From positions 10,535-74,534 of the forward strand of contig JAZSFF010000007.1 of the NCBI GenBank assembly GCA_045532055.1: a DNA stretch of 64,000 nucleotides, written 5' to 3'. Below, in pieces: positions 1 to 8,095 of this stretch; position 1 is the stretch's first letter, and each line of letters begins with the position of its first letter. The translations under genes were made by a program, and so were the position numbers. The notes beneath the pieces are model-generated. The model saw only the letters and a program-made list of their open reading frames with translations. It did no database searches and was not told where the DNA came from. Origin of the DNA: SIG440 sp045532055 (GTDB lineage: Bacteria; Bacillota; Clostridia; Monoglobales; Monoglobaceae).

Positions 1-1
1 C

Positions 2-181
2 TGCACAGAAGTTACAGCTGAGGTTTTGAAGGAAAACGGCATTATCTCAAAGATTTGTGACGGTGTTGTTATCCTTGGCCGCGGTGAAGTTAACAAAGCT
101 TTCACTGTTAAGGCAAAAAGATTCAGTAAAACAGCAGAAGAAAAGATTATTGCTGCCGGCGGAAAGGTTGAGGTGGTATAA
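2..181 (+). CDS. rplO: 50S ribosomal protein L15, C-terminal part
   Basis: The window opens inside a reading frame of 59 codons that ends in TAA at 179-181. The visible residues run from a Cys-Thr-Glu stretch through GRGEVNKAFTVKAKRFS to the end GGKVEVV, which is the usual C-terminus of L15, a large-subunit protein needed late in 50S assembly. The 5' part, including the start, lies outside the window. The secY start codon follows the stop directly (TAAATG), so the two are translationally linked, as is usual for the end of the spc operon. The assignment rests on the tail sequence plus its position before secY. Confidence 0.9.
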   Translation, partial: CTEVTAEVLKENGIISKICDGVVILGRGEVNKAFTVKAKRFSKTAEEKIIAAGGKVEVV

Positions 182-1465
182 ATGTTGGAGACAATCAGAA
201 ATGCATGGAAGGTTGCTGATCTGAGAAAGAAGCTTATCTATACTCTGATTATGCTTATAGTCTTCCGTCTTGGCTCCGTTATTCCTGTGCCGTTGCTTGA
301 CCCATCACAGCTCAAGGCTATGTTCGAGGGCACAAACAACTCATTGTTTGGCTTTATGAACCTGGTATCCGGCGGTGCTTTCCAGAATACTACAATTTTT
401 GCAATGAGTATCACGCCTTACATCAATGCGTCCATCATAATGCAGCTTTTGTGTGTGGCTATTCCCGCGCTTGAAAGATTGCAGAAAGAGGGCGAAGAAG
501 GCAGAAAGAAAATTGCAGAAATCCAGAGAGCGGCAACAATCGTTCTGGCACTTGTTCAGGCAACAGGACTTTATTTCCTGCTTAAGAGCTACAACGCAGT
601 TACAATGACAGGTTTCTGGCCTGCAGTTGTAATTGTGGTTACACTTACAGCAGGTACTGCATTCCTTATGTGGTTGGGCGAGCAGATTACCGAAAAAGGT
701 GTTGGTAATGGTATATCCCTGATTATCTTTGCGGGTATTGTATCAGGTGGTCCTGCAATGGCAGTATCACTTTATCAGTACATGATGAACGGTACATTGG
801 GTGTTATTGGTGCAATTGCACTTATTATCATTGCACTTGTGGTAATTGGTTTTGTTGTTGCAACCAACGAGGCTGAAAGAAGAATTTCTGTTCAGTACGC
901 AAAGCGTGTTGTGGGCAGAAAGATGTATGGCGGACAGAGCACACATATTCCGATCAAAGTATCGGCTGCAGGTGTTATCCCCATTATCTTTGCAATGTCA
1001 ATCATGTCATTCCCCGGAACAATCGCATCTTTCTGCGGTGTTCAGGCCGGTGACCCAGGTTTCTGGGGTGGATTCCTTAAGGTATTCTCACCAAATCACT
1101 GGTTGTATGCAGTTCTTTATTTCTTGCTTATTATCTTCTTCACATACTTCTATACAGCTATTCAGTTCAATCCGATTGAAATGGCTAACAACATGAAGAA
1201 GAACGGCGGATTTATTCCGGGTATCCGTCCCGGTCGTCCTACATCAGATTTCATAAGCCGTGTACTTTCCAAGATTACATTGGCTGGTGCTATATTCCTT
1301 GGTATTATTGCAGTTATCCCGATTTTCATGAATCTGGGACTCAATATTGCCAACTTCTCAATTGGCGGAACATCACTGCTTATCGTAGTTGGTGTTGCAC
1401 TTGAGACAGTAACCCAGCTTGAATCTCAGATGCTTATGAGACACTATAAGGGATTTTTGGAATAA
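182..1465 (+). CDS. secY: Preprotein translocase subunit SecY
   Basis: SecY forms the membrane channel through which SecA drives unfolded secretory proteins and through which membrane proteins are inserted. The 427-residue product has the usual length and about ten hydrophobic segments. Family signatures are visible: an N-terminal DLRKKLIYTLIMLIVFRLG segment, the plug region with NLVSGGAFQN, the AMSITPYINASIIMQLL segment, and the cytoplasmic loop NPIEMANNMKKNGGFIPGIRPG that contacts SecA and the ribosome. The ATG abuts the rplO stop, which fixes the start. A 228-base gap separates it from adk, longer than usual in this operon. Confidence 0.97.
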   Translation: MLETIRNAWKVADLRKKLIYTLIMLIVFRLGSVIPVPLLDPSQLKAMFEGTNNSLFGFMNLVSGGAFQNTTIFAMSITPYINASIIMQLLCVAIPALERLQKEGEEGRKKIAEIQRAATIVLALVQATGLYFLLKSYNAVTMTGFWPAVVIVVTLTAGTAFLMWLGEQITEKGVGNGISLIIFAGIVSGGPAMAVSLYQYMMNGTLGVIGAIALIIIALVVIGFVVATNEAERRISVQYAKRVVGRKMYGGQSTHIPIKVSAAGVIPIIFAMSIMSFPGTIASFCGVQAGDPGFWGGFLKVFSPNHWLYAVLYFLLIIFFTYFYTAIQFNPIEMANNMKKNGGFIPGIRPGRPTSDFISRVLSKITLAGAIFLGIIAVIPIFMNLGLNIANFSIGGTSLLIVVGVALETVTQLESQMLMRHYKGFLE

Positions 1466-1484
1466 TATAAATTATTAGCTTTGC

Positions 1485-1527
1485 AGGGGATGTTTCAGAC
1501 GCAAAATTGTGTTTTGAAGCAGCCCCT
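1485..1527 (+). other. Hairpin downstream of secY
   Basis: A 13-position stem (1485-1497 with 1515-1527, one mismatch and one G.U pair) encloses a 17-base loop 20 bases after the secY stop. The right arm is followed by a mixed TGTGGAGTTTTTG, so it could be a weak terminator or a processing or stability hairpin separating secY from adk. No experiment can be inferred from sequence alone. Confidence 0.4.
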
Positions 1528-1542
1528 TGTGGAGTTTTTGAC

Positions 1543-1639
1543 GGTAGATATAATGAAGTGAAACTGCATATAATTTGAATGATACTTTAAAGTGTGTGAA
1601 AATATGGATGCTTGGTGGTTTGACTTCGTTATATCTATC
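1543..1639. repeat. Imperfect inverted repeat bounding 97 bp in the secY-adk gap
   Basis: Arms 1543-1559 and 1623-1639 (TAGATATAATGAAGT against ACTTCGTTATATCTA) match as a 15-bp inverted repeat with a single difference, plus two further pairs at the outer end. They enclose about 63 AT-rich bases without a reading frame. The form suggests a MITE-like relic or a long RNA hairpin in the transcript; no target-site duplication is obvious to me. Confidence 0.4.
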
Positions 1640-1693
1640 TATTGTCTAGGTTAGAGACAAAAATAAATTTGACAGAAAGGTAAGTGTTTTAGA

Positions 1694-2326
1694 ATGAAAA
1701 TTATTATTTTGGCAGCTCCCGGGGCAGGAAAAGGTACACAGGCAGAGGCTTTAAGCAATCATTTCGACATTCCGACCATTTCTACAGGGGCAATCTTAAG
1801 AAAAAATATTGCCGACGGAACAGAACTGGGTGAAATTGCGTCAAAATATATTAATGATGGCAAATTTGTTCCTGATGATATAATGATTGGCATTGTAAAG
1901 GAAAGACTTGGGGAGGATGACTGTAAGAATGGCTTTATCCTTGACGGTTTCCCCAGAACGTTAAAACAGGCAGAGGCTTTGGACTCATCCGATATTGAGA
2001 TAGACAAAGTTCTTACCATTGAAGTGGAGGATGAAACTATCATAGAAAGACTTTCCGGCAGACTGGAATGCAAGAAGTGCGGAAGTTCATATCACAAAAT
2101 TCACAAACAACCAAAAGTTGACGGCGTTTGTGATAAATGTGGCGGTGCTCTTACTACAAGAGCCGACGATAAGCCTGAAATTATAAAGGACCGCCTGAAC
2201 ACTTATTATGAGCAGACAGAACCACTTAAAGCGTTTTATGAAAAGAAAGGCATGTTGAGAACTGCCATAGGACAGGATGAAATTAAAGAAACAACAGAAG
2301 AAGTTCTTAAGGTGCTTGAGGATTAA
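1694..2326 (+). CDS. adk: Adenylate kinase (zinc-lid type)
   Basis: Adenylate kinase interconverts ATP, AMP and ADP in the cytoplasm. The 210 residues contain the P-loop APGAGKGTQ at about residues 8-16, the DGFPRTLKQAEAL segment of the NMP-binding region, and a LID domain with two Cys pairs (CKKC and CDKC, about residues 126-150) that bind zinc in Gram-positive enzymes. The first glycine of the P-loop, present in nearly all Adk proteins (LGAPG or LGPPG), is alanine here. The gene lies between secY and map as in other Firmicutes. The ribosome binding site is weak, with GAAAGG about 13 bases before the ATG. Confidence 0.96.
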   Translation: MKIIILAAPGAGKGTQAEALSNHFDIPTISTGAILRKNIADGTELGEIASKYINDGKFVPDDIMIGIVKERLGEDDCKNGFILDGFPRTLKQAEALDSSDIEIDKVLTIEVEDETIIERLSGRLECKKCGSSYHKIHKQPKVDGVCDKCGGALTTRADDKPEIIKDRLNTYYEQTEPLKAFYEKKGMLRTAIGQDEIKETTEEVLKVLED

Positions 2327-2345
2327 CAATAAATCGGAGACAAAT

Positions 2346-3098
2346 ATGATAACAATAAAATCTAAAACCGAAATTGAATATATGAAAGCAGCCGGAAGAG
2401 TGACGTATGAGACGTTGGAACTTCTCAAAGAATTGACAAAGCCAGGCGTTTCAACATTGGAACTTGATAGGGCAGCCGAAAAATATATCCGCAGTCAGGG
2501 GTGCATACCATCTTTCAAAGGATATGGTGGATTCCCTGGCAGCATTTGCGCCAGTGTGAATGATGAGGTTATTCACGGAATTCCGGACAAAAGAATTCTT
2601 AAAGAGGGCGACATTGTCAGCTTTGATACCGGTGCATGCTATAAGGGATATCACAGCGATGCGGCACGAACATATGGGGTTGGCAAAATAAGCGACGAAG
2701 CACAACAGCTTATTGAAGTAACCCGTGAAAGCTTTTTTGCAGGAATAAAGTTTGCAAGGGATGGATACAGAATTTCCGATATTTCTGCAGAAATTCAGCG
2801 AACGGTTGAGGAAAATGGTTACAGCGTTCTTAGGGAATACTGTGGGCATGGATTGGGCAGGGAACTCCATGAGGAGCCTGAAATTCCCAATTATGTAGAG
2901 CCCAAAAGACGAGGTGTGAGAATCAGACCGGGAATGTGTCTGGCTGTTGAACCTATGGTAAACCAGGGTGCAAAAGAAATCTATGTTGCAGACAATGACT
3001 GGACTGTTTTAACTCTGGATGGATTGCTTGCTGCGCATTATGAAAACAGCCTTCTTGTCACCAATGACGAGCCGTATTTGCTTACGCTGTGTGAGTAA
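2346..3098 (+). CDS. map: Methionine aminopeptidase, type I
   Basis: This enzyme removes the initiator methionine from nascent proteins using two divalent metal ions. The 250-residue product shows the metal ligands in family context: Asp in SFDTGACYKGYHSDAA (two Asp), His in CGHGLGRELHE, and Glu in EPEIPNY and AVEPMV. The start was set at the ATG at 2346, 8 bases after CGGAG, because the upstream in-frame extension overlaps the adk end and lacks family similarity. It follows adk by 19 bases and is followed 17 bases later by the KOW gene, so it belongs to the same transcript. Confidence 0.96.
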   Translation: MITIKSKTEIEYMKAAGRVTYETLELLKELTKPGVSTLELDRAAEKYIRSQGCIPSFKGYGGFPGSICASVNDEVIHGIPDKRILKEGDIVSFDTGACYKGYHSDAARTYGVGKISDEAQQLIEVTRESFFAGIKFARDGYRISDISAEIQRTVEENGYSVLREYCGHGLGRELHEEPEIPNYVEPKRRGVRIRPGMCLAVEPMVNQGAKEIYVADNDWTVLTLDGLLAAHYENSLLVTNDEPYLLTLCE

Positions 3099-3115
3099 AT
3101 TGTGAGGTATTTTAT

Positions 3116-3391
3116 ATGGAAGAAAAGATTAATGTTGGAGATATAGTTTTTTCTAAGATGGGTAGGGACAGCGGCAGATATTATATTGTGATGGCGGTTG
3201 AAGAAAATTACGTCTATATCTGCGACGGAGATTTGCACAAGGTTGATAAACCCAAAAAGAAAAAGATAAAACATATAGACAAATCCGGAAGTTTCAGTGA
3301 GTATGTATCTGCAAAGCTTCAGGAGGGTGCAAAAGTTACAAACGCAGAACTCAGGAGGACTATAGGGGAGTTTGAAGAAACTCTTGGATAG
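3116..3391 (+). CDS. KOW-domain RNA-binding protein (L14e-like)
   Basis: A 91-residue basic protein that starts GDIVFSKMGRDSGRYYIVM, the KOW/L14e-like fold signature, and has a Lys-rich KPKKKKIKHID stretch. Genes of this family sit between map and infA in many Clostridia and are thought to bind rRNA, but the role is not established. Tight spacing to map (17 bases) and position before infA support a translation-related function. The C-terminal third is charged and probably helical. Confidence 0.85.
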   Translation: MEEKINVGDIVFSKMGRDSGRYYIVMAVEENYVYICDGDLHKVDKPKKKKIKHIDKSGSFSEYVSAKLQEGAKVTNAELRRTIGEFEETLG

Positions 3392-3464
3392 AGATTGGGT
3401 TTTGTGATTGATGCATGGCGGATTGCTATGCTTTTTGTAAAATTCATTTTAAGGAGGTGAAATT

Positions 3465-3683
3465 ATGGCAAAGGAAGATGTTCTGGAGGTTGAGGGTACA
3501 GTGCTGGAAGCGTTGCCTAACGCAATGTTTCAGGTGGAACTGGAAAACGGTCATAAAATTCTGGCACATATTTCAGGAAAACTGAGAATGCACTATATCA
3601 GAATTCTGCCCGGAGACAAAGTAACAGTGGAGATTTCTCCTTATGACCTGACTAAAGGCAGAATTACCTGGAGAGCAAAATAA
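3465..3683 (+). CDS. infA: Translation initiation factor IF-1
   Basis: IF-1 occupies the ribosomal A site during initiation. The 72-residue product is the normal length and has the S1-like OB fold signature: EGTVLEALPNAMFQVELENG, then LAHISGKLRMHYIRILPGDKV and TVEISPYDLTKGRI. A strong AAGGAGGTGA site lies 7 bases before the ATG. A 265-base gap carrying a strong promoter separates it from rpmJ. Confidence 0.98.
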   Translation: MAKEDVLEVEGTVLEALPNAMFQVELENGHKILAHISGKLRMHYIRILPGDKVTVEISPYDLTKGRITWRAK

Positions 3684-3857
3684 GCAGGCGAAAATTTCAG
3701 GCTTGCAAAGATTTGGGGCAGTTCTTTTGAATATGCCCAAAACGATGGTTTTGTGTACAAGCTGTTTTCAACCACTGTTGTATCGCTTGGGACATTTTCA
3801 ATAATGTCCTGAAGGTTTTAAACTCAAAAATTATGGAAATACTTCAAAAGATAGTAC

Positions 3858-3886
3858 TTGACATAATAAATATTTGATGATATAAT
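3858..3886 (+). promoter_or_regulatory. Sigma-A-type promoter of the alpha operon
   Basis: TTGACA at 3858-3863 and TATAAT at 3881-3886 are both perfect, with a 17-base spacer. The first gene downstream is rpmJ, so the alpha operon here has its own strong promoter rather than depending only on read-through from the spc operon. Confidence 0.85.
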
Positions 3887-3948
3887 AAATCGGTTAGCTT
3901 TGTTCGCAAGTACAGGCTATCGTAACTTTTTTAGGAGGTGAAGGAGCA

Positions 3949-4062
3949 ATGAAAGTACAACCTTCAGTTAAACCTATTTGTGAAAAGTGCAAAGTAATCA
4001 AAAGAAAAGGCAAGGTTATGGTTATTTGCGAAAACCCCCGTCACAAACAAAAACAGGGCTAA
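3949..4062 (+). CDS. rpmJ: 50S ribosomal protein L36
   Basis: A 37-codon gene with AGGAGGTGAAGGAGCA in front of the ATG. The product begins MKVQPSVKPICEKCKVIKRKG and carries the zinc-ribbon ligands of the C+ type of L36 (CEKC near residues 11-14, then a Cys near 27 and His near 32). The length is standard for this smallest ribosomal protein. It is the first gene after the alpha operon promoter. Confidence 0.97.
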   Translation: MKVQPSVKPICEKCKVIKRKGKVMVICENPRHKQKQG

Positions 4063-4079
4063 AGCAAACAATTATTTAA

Positions 4080-4190
4080 CTTTGTGTGAGCAGAGTCAGG
4101 CTTATACGCCAATTAGTTTAAGCTGATGAAGGCGAAAGTTTCGCTGTAAGTGAAATTCTGCTCCGCATTACACTTTTCAAAAAAGAAAAA
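4080..4190 (+). promoter_or_regulatory. Structured spacer upstream of rpsM (possible S4-type leader)
   Basis: The 150-base gap between rpmJ and rpsM can fold into a closed multi-stem structure. GAGCAGA near 4088 pairs with TCTGCTC near 4158; inside lie TCAGGCTT pairing with AAGCTGA, and a GCGAAA/TTTCGC hairpin. In enteric bacteria S4 represses the alpha operon by binding just upstream of rpsM, and rpsD is in this operon here. Whether this segment binds S4 is inference. Confidence 0.35.
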
Positions 4191-4212
4191 TTATTCGGAG
4201 GTGAATGAAAGT

Positions 4213-4578
4213 ATGGCACGTATTGCAGGTGTTGACTTACCAAATGAGAAGAGAGTTGAGATTGGTCTTACCTATATTTTCGGTATAGGACTTTCCACAT
4301 CAAAGAAGATTCTTGCTGCTACAGGCATTAATCCTGATACAAGAGTTCGTGATTTGACTGAGGACGAGGTTTCAACCCTTAGAGCTGAGATTGACAAATA
4401 CAATGTTGAGGGTGATCTTCGTCGTGATATCGCTCTTGATATTAAGCGTCTCATTGAAATCAACTGTTACAGAGGTCTTCGCCACAGGAAAAACCTTCCT
4501 GTAAGAGGACAGCGTTCTAAGACAAATGCAAGAACGAGAAAAGGCCCAAGAAAGACTATGGCCAACAAAAAGAAATAA
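4213..4578 (+). CDS. rpsM: 30S ribosomal protein S13
   Basis: S13 sits in the head of the small subunit and contacts tRNA and the 50S subunit. The 121-residue product starts MARIAGVDLPNEKRVEIGLTY, the universal S13 N-terminus, and ends in the basic tail RTRKGPRKTMANKKK. The ATG at 4213, preceded by GGAGGTGA, was chosen over an in-frame upstream start, which would add 21 unrelated residues. The 72-base spacer before rpsK is ordinary. Confidence 0.97.
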   Translation: MARIAGVDLPNEKRVEIGLTYIFGIGLSTSKKILAATGINPDTRVRDLTEDEVSTLRAEIDKYNVEGDLRRDIALDIKRLIEINCYRGLRHRKNLPVRGQRSKTNARTRKGPRKTMANKKK

Positions 4579-4650
4579 TATTTTGTATTGAAACAGTGTC
4601 TTTACGGACTAACGTATAGGCTCCGTTAAAATCAGGAGGTGAAATTTACT

Positions 4651-5043
4651 ATGGCAAAGGCAGTCAAGAAAACCAGACGTCGTAGAGAAAAGAAAAATAT
4701 TGAACGTGGTGCGGCTCATATCAAGTCAACCTTTAACAATACAATCGTTACCATTACTGATGTTGCAGGCAATGCTATTTCATGGGCATCAGCAGGTGGT
4801 TTGGGATTCAGAGGTTCTAAGAAGAGCACTCCTTTCGCTGCTCAGATGGCAGCAGAAACAGCAGCAAAAGCTGCAATGGAACACGGTCTTAAATATGTTG
4901 AAGTATACGTAAAAGGTCCTGGCAGCGGTCGTGAAGCAGCTATTCGTGCTCTTCAGGTTGCAGGACTCGAAGTTAATATGATTAAGGATGTTACACCAAT
5001 TCCTCACAACGGTTGCAGACCCCCCAAGAGAAGACGTGTATAG
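4651..5043 (+). CDS. rpsK: 30S ribosomal protein S11
   Basis: S11 lies on the platform of the small subunit near the Shine-Dalgarno helix. The 130 residues include HIKSTFNNTIVTITDVAGN and end HNGCRPPKRRRV, both diagnostic. The start at 4651 follows AGGAGGTGA by 9 bases; an in-frame GTG at 4639 lies within the ribosome-binding region and is not the start. Next gene rpsD follows after 34 bases. Confidence 0.97.
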   Translation: MAKAVKKTRRRREKKNIERGAAHIKSTFNNTIVTITDVAGNAISWASAGGLGFRGSKKSTPFAAQMAAETAAKAAMEHGLKYVEVYVKGPGSGREAAIRALQVAGLEVNMIKDVTPIPHNGCRPPKRRRV

Positions 5044-5077
5044 TCCCATCAGAAATTTTAGGAGGTGAAATATTACC

Positions 5078-5704
5078 ATGGCTAGATATACAGAATCAGT
5101 TTGCAGAATATGCAGACGTGAAGGACAGAAATTGTTCCTTAAAGGTGACAGATGTTATACAGATAAGTGTGCTGTAACAAGACGTGCTTATGCTCCCGGT
5201 CAGCACGGCCAGGGCAGACGCAAACTTTCTGAGTACGGAACTCAGCTTAGAGAAAAGCAGAAGGTTAGACGCGCTTACGGCATTTTGGAAGGACAGTTTG
5301 CACATTACTTTGAAATGGCTAACAAGATGTCAGGTGTTACAGGTGAAAACCTGCTTTCATTGGTTGAAAGACGTCTTGACAACGTTGTTTACAGACTTGG
5401 ACTTGCAGTTTCAAGACCTGAAGCAAGACAGTTGGTTTCTCATGCACATTTCCTCGTAAATGGCAAAAAAGTCAATATTCCTTCATACCTTGTTAAGGTT
5501 GGAGATGTTATTACAGTTTGTGAAACAAGCCGTCAGAGCTCAAAGTTTGATACAATTTTGGCATCAACAGAGTCAAGACTTGTTCCTAAGTGGTTGGATA
5601 TGAATAAGGATACTCTCGAGGGCAAAGTTATTGCTTTCGCTGAAAGAGAAGATATCGATCTCCCAATCGAAGAACACTTGATTGTTGAGTACTACAGCAA
5701 ATAA
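5078..5704 (+). CDS. rpsD: 30S ribosomal protein S4 (zinc-binding form)
   Basis: S4 nucleates 30S assembly and is a translational repressor of its own operon in several bacteria. The 208 residues contain four N-terminal cysteines (SVCRICRREG, then CYTDKC) that form the zinc site of C+ S4 proteins, and the S4 RNA-binding domain with RLDNVVYRLGLAVSRPEARQ followed by HFLVNGKKVNIPSY. Ribosome binding site AGGAGGTGA. Placement between rpsK and rpoA is typical of Clostridia, unlike Bacillus where rpsD is elsewhere. Confidence 0.97.
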   Translation: MARYTESVCRICRREGQKLFLKGDRCYTDKCAVTRRAYAPGQHGQGRRKLSEYGTQLREKQKVRRAYGILEGQFAHYFEMANKMSGVTGENLLSLVERRLDNVVYRLGLAVSRPEARQLVSHAHFLVNGKKVNIPSYLVKVGDVITVCETSRQSSKFDTILASTESRLVPKWLDMNKDTLEGKVIAFAEREDIDLPIEEHLIVEYYSK

Positions 5705-5863
5705 TAAACTGTATTCAAAGTTTTGTCGCAATCTGCGGCAAGACTATAGCACAGCCCTGATGAATATGCTTTTGCATGTTCGGAAAGTGAAGCAAGAGAT
5801 ATCTTGCAGGATACGCATTTTCTGTTATCCCTGTGTTAAAGAAATTGAGTAGGAGGGCTAAAT

Positions 5864-6814
5864 ATGATAGAAATAGAAAAGCCAAGAGTTGAATGTGTTC
5901 ATGTATCCGACGATGGTAGCTACGGCAAGTTCGTGGTTGAGCCTTTAGAGCGAGGATATGGCACAACTTTGGGTAATTCGCTCAGAAGAATTCTGCTTTC
6001 ATCACTCCCCGGTGTGGCTGTAAATTCTGTTAAAATCGATGGTATTTTGCATGAATTTTCTACCATTCCCGGTGTTGCTGAGGATGTTACAGAGATTATC
6101 CTTAACATAAAGAAATTGGCGATTAAGCTTCATTCAGACGGTCCCAAAACAATTTACATCAATCACGAAGGTGCTGGTGAAATCTGTGCCCGTGATATCA
6201 AGTGTGATTCAGATGTTGAGATTATCAACGGTGACCTTCACATTGCAAAATTGAATGAAGACGCAAAGCTGTTTATGGAAATCGTTATTGACAGAGGTCG
6301 CGGTTACGTTTCTGCTGACAGAAACAAGCAGCTTCTTCAGCCCGTTATCGGCGTAATTCCGGTGGATTCAATTTATACACCTGTTATGAAGGTTAATTAT
6401 ACAGTTGACAACACCAGAGTTGGTCAGATAACAGACTATGACAAACTTATCCTTGAAGTTTGGACAGATGGAACAATCGATCCGTCCGATGCGGTAAGTT
6501 TGGGTGCGAAAATACTCAATGAACATTTAAATCTTTTCATAGATTTATCTGAAAGTGCAAAGAATGCAGAAATCATGATAGAAAAAGAAGAAAGCAAGAA
6601 AGAAAAGGTTCTTGAGACAACTATCGAAGAACTTGACCTTTCGGTGCGTTCTTACAACTGTTTGAAGCGTGCAGGAATCAATACTGTTCAGGATTTGACA
6701 AACCGCAGCGAAAATGACATGATGAAGGTGAGAAACCTTGGTCGCAAGTCGCTTGAAGAGGTTATTGCAAAGCTTGACAGCATGGGACTTGCTCTTACTA
6801 CAAACGAAGACTAA
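5864..6814 (+). CDS. rpoA: DNA-directed RNA polymerase alpha subunit
   Basis: Alpha dimerises to start polymerase assembly. The 316-residue product has the N-terminal domain with GYGTTLGNSLRRILLSSLPG (about residues 30-50) and the C-terminal DNA- and activator-contacting domain from about residue 245 (LDLSVRSYNCLKRAGINTV, then MMKVRNLGRKSLEEV), joined by an acidic/lysine linker. Site AGGAGGG precedes the ATG. The 159-base gap after rpsD contains several small hairpins, for example GCAAGA/TCTTGC near 5791-5806, but no clear terminator. Confidence 0.98.
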   Translation: MIEIEKPRVECVHVSDDGSYGKFVVEPLERGYGTTLGNSLRRILLSSLPGVAVNSVKIDGILHEFSTIPGVAEDVTEIILNIKKLAIKLHSDGPKTIYINHEGAGEICARDIKCDSDVEIINGDLHIAKLNEDAKLFMEIVIDRGRGYVSADRNKQLLQPVIGVIPVDSIYTPVMKVNYTVDNTRVGQITDYDKLILEVWTDGTIDPSDAVSLGAKILNEHLNLFIDLSESAKNAEIMIEKEESKKEKVLETTIEELDLSVRSYNCLKRAGINTVQDLTNRSENDMMKVRNLGRKSLEEVIAKLDSMGLALTTNED

Positions 6815-6863
6815 TTCCCCAAGGGTTAAACTTTGGATAATTATTATTGAAAGAGGTGATAGT

Positions 6864-7205
6864 ATGGCACACCAGAGAAAGTTGGGAAGACCCACTGACC
6901 AGAGAATAGCAATGTTAAGAAATCTTACAACTTCATTCCTTGAAGCAGGAAGAATTGAAACAACAACTACCCGTGCTAAAGAAGTTCAGAAGTTGGCTGA
7001 AAAGATGATTACACTCGGCAAAAAGGACACACTCCACACAAGACGTCAGGCTCTTGCGTTCATCACAAAAGAAGACGTTGTTACCAAATTGTTTGGAGAA
7101 ATCGCTCCCAAATATGCTGAACGTAACGGTGGTTATACAAGAATTATCAAGATTGGACCAAGACGCGGCGATGCTGCAGAAGTTTCTATTTTGGAGCTTG
7201 TGTAA
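6864..7205 (+). CDS. rplQ: 50S ribosomal protein L17
   Basis: L17 is a large-subunit protein near the exit tunnel. The 113 residues start MAHQRKLGRPTDQRIAMLRN and contain TTTRAKEVQKLAEKMITLGK, typical of the family. The ATG at 6864 has AGAGGTGA in front. It closes the alpha operon; a strong terminator follows 15 bases later. Confidence 0.97.
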   Translation: MAHQRKLGRPTDQRIAMLRNLTTSFLEAGRIETTTTRAKEVQKLAEKMITLGKKDTLHTRRQALAFITKEDVVTKLFGEIAPKYAERNGGYTRIIKIGPRRGDAAEVSILELV

Positions 7206-7220
7206 TTCAAACTAAACATT

Positions 7221-7256
7221 ACAGCGGCTCTTCGCATAAGAGCCGCTGTTGTTTTT
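7221..7256 (+). terminator. Terminator of the alpha operon
   Basis: Perfect stem ACAGCGGCTCTT/AAGAGCCGCTGT with a short loop, followed by TGTTTTT. It ends the rplQ transcript. Confidence 0.9.
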
Positions 7257-7268
7257 GTGGAGGACAAA

Positions 7269-7925
7269 ATGATTAAGCTTTGTATATTTGATATGGATGG
7301 TACAGTGGTGGATACCATCCAGACCATTTCGTATTTTGGAAATACAACACTAGAATATTTTGGAATAGAAACTATTCCCACAGAAAAGTATAAAGTCCTG
7401 GTGGGAAACGGCTCGCGTATTCTTATTGAAAGAATGCTTGACTTCAGGGGTGTTGGACAAGAAAGGTGCGATGAAATACATAAATGGTATATGAATGCCT
7501 ATGACAAGGATTTTATGTATCTGACCGAAGCTTATGAGGGTGTTATTCCTATGCTTCAGGAATTAAAGGCAGAAGGAATTAAAACAGCCATCATATCCAA
7601 TAAAGACGACATGACAGCAAAAAAAGTTTCGGATGATTTGTTTGGTAACGAATTGATTGATTTGTGCTTTGGGGCAAGACCCGGCAAGGCACTAAAACCC
7701 AATCCAGAATCTGTGCTGGAAATAATTGAACATTTTGGCGTCCAAAAGTCAGAATGTCTTTATATAGGAGATACCGCAACGGACATTGAAACAGCCAAGA
7801 ATGCGGGGCTTTATTCCATTGGCGTTCTGTGGGGGTTTAGAGATGAGGCGGAACTCAGTGGTGCAGGGGCCGATGTTATAATATCTGATCCTGCAAAAAT
7901 TGTGGAACTGGCCAAAAACAAATAG
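7269..7925 (+). CDS. HAD-family phosphatase (phosphoglycolate phosphatase-like)
   Basis: The 218-residue product begins MIKLCIFDMDGTVVDT, with the two catalytic aspartates of HAD motif I, then has an alpha-helical cap and the later motifs KPNPESV (Lys) and GDTATDIETAKNAG (metal-binding Asp). This is the Gph/PGP subfamily pattern; the true substrate cannot be read from sequence. The ATG at 7269 is preceded by GGAGG with ideal spacing; an upstream GTG at 7257 lies before that site and is rejected. It is transcribed alone or by read-through, flanked by terminators on both sides. Confidence 0.85.
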   Translation: MIKLCIFDMDGTVVDTIQTISYFGNTTLEYFGIETIPTEKYKVLVGNGSRILIERMLDFRGVGQERCDEIHKWYMNAYDKDFMYLTEAYEGVIPMLQELKAEGIKTAIISNKDDMTAKKVSDDLFGNELIDLCFGARPGKALKPNPESVLEIIEHFGVQKSECLYIGDTATDIETAKNAGLYSIGVLWGFRDEAELSGAGADVIISDPAKIVELAKNK

Positions 7926-7935
7926 AAAATAAAGA

Positions 7936-7967
7936 CCAACTCTGTTTTATTGGGAGTTGGTTTTTTG
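7936..7967 (+). terminator. Terminator after the HAD phosphatase
   Basis: CCAACTC/GAGTTGG-type stem (7936-7960) followed by six T residues. Confidence 0.8.
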
Positions 7968-8011
7968 TTTGCGTGACAATACTGACGTTGCAAGAATTTT
8001 TCTCAAAAGGC

Positions 8012-8040
8012 TTGTAACCCCCTAAAAAATGTGTTAAAAT
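8012..8040 (+). promoter_or_regulatory. Promoter of uppP
   Basis: TTGTAA at 8012-8017, 17-base spacer, TAAAAT at 8035-8040, then 55 bases to the uppP ATG. A good sigma-A match in an otherwise non-coding stretch after a terminator. Confidence 0.6.
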
Positions 8041-8095
8041 AAAAGGTAATTGATAATATACTTTAAATGTATATTATTCTTTTGGAGGTTTTCAC

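Noticed and set aside
7257..7925. Upstream GTG start for the HAD phosphatase
   Set aside because: The GTG precedes the GGAGG site that serves the ATG at 7269, and the DxD motif begins at once after that ATG.
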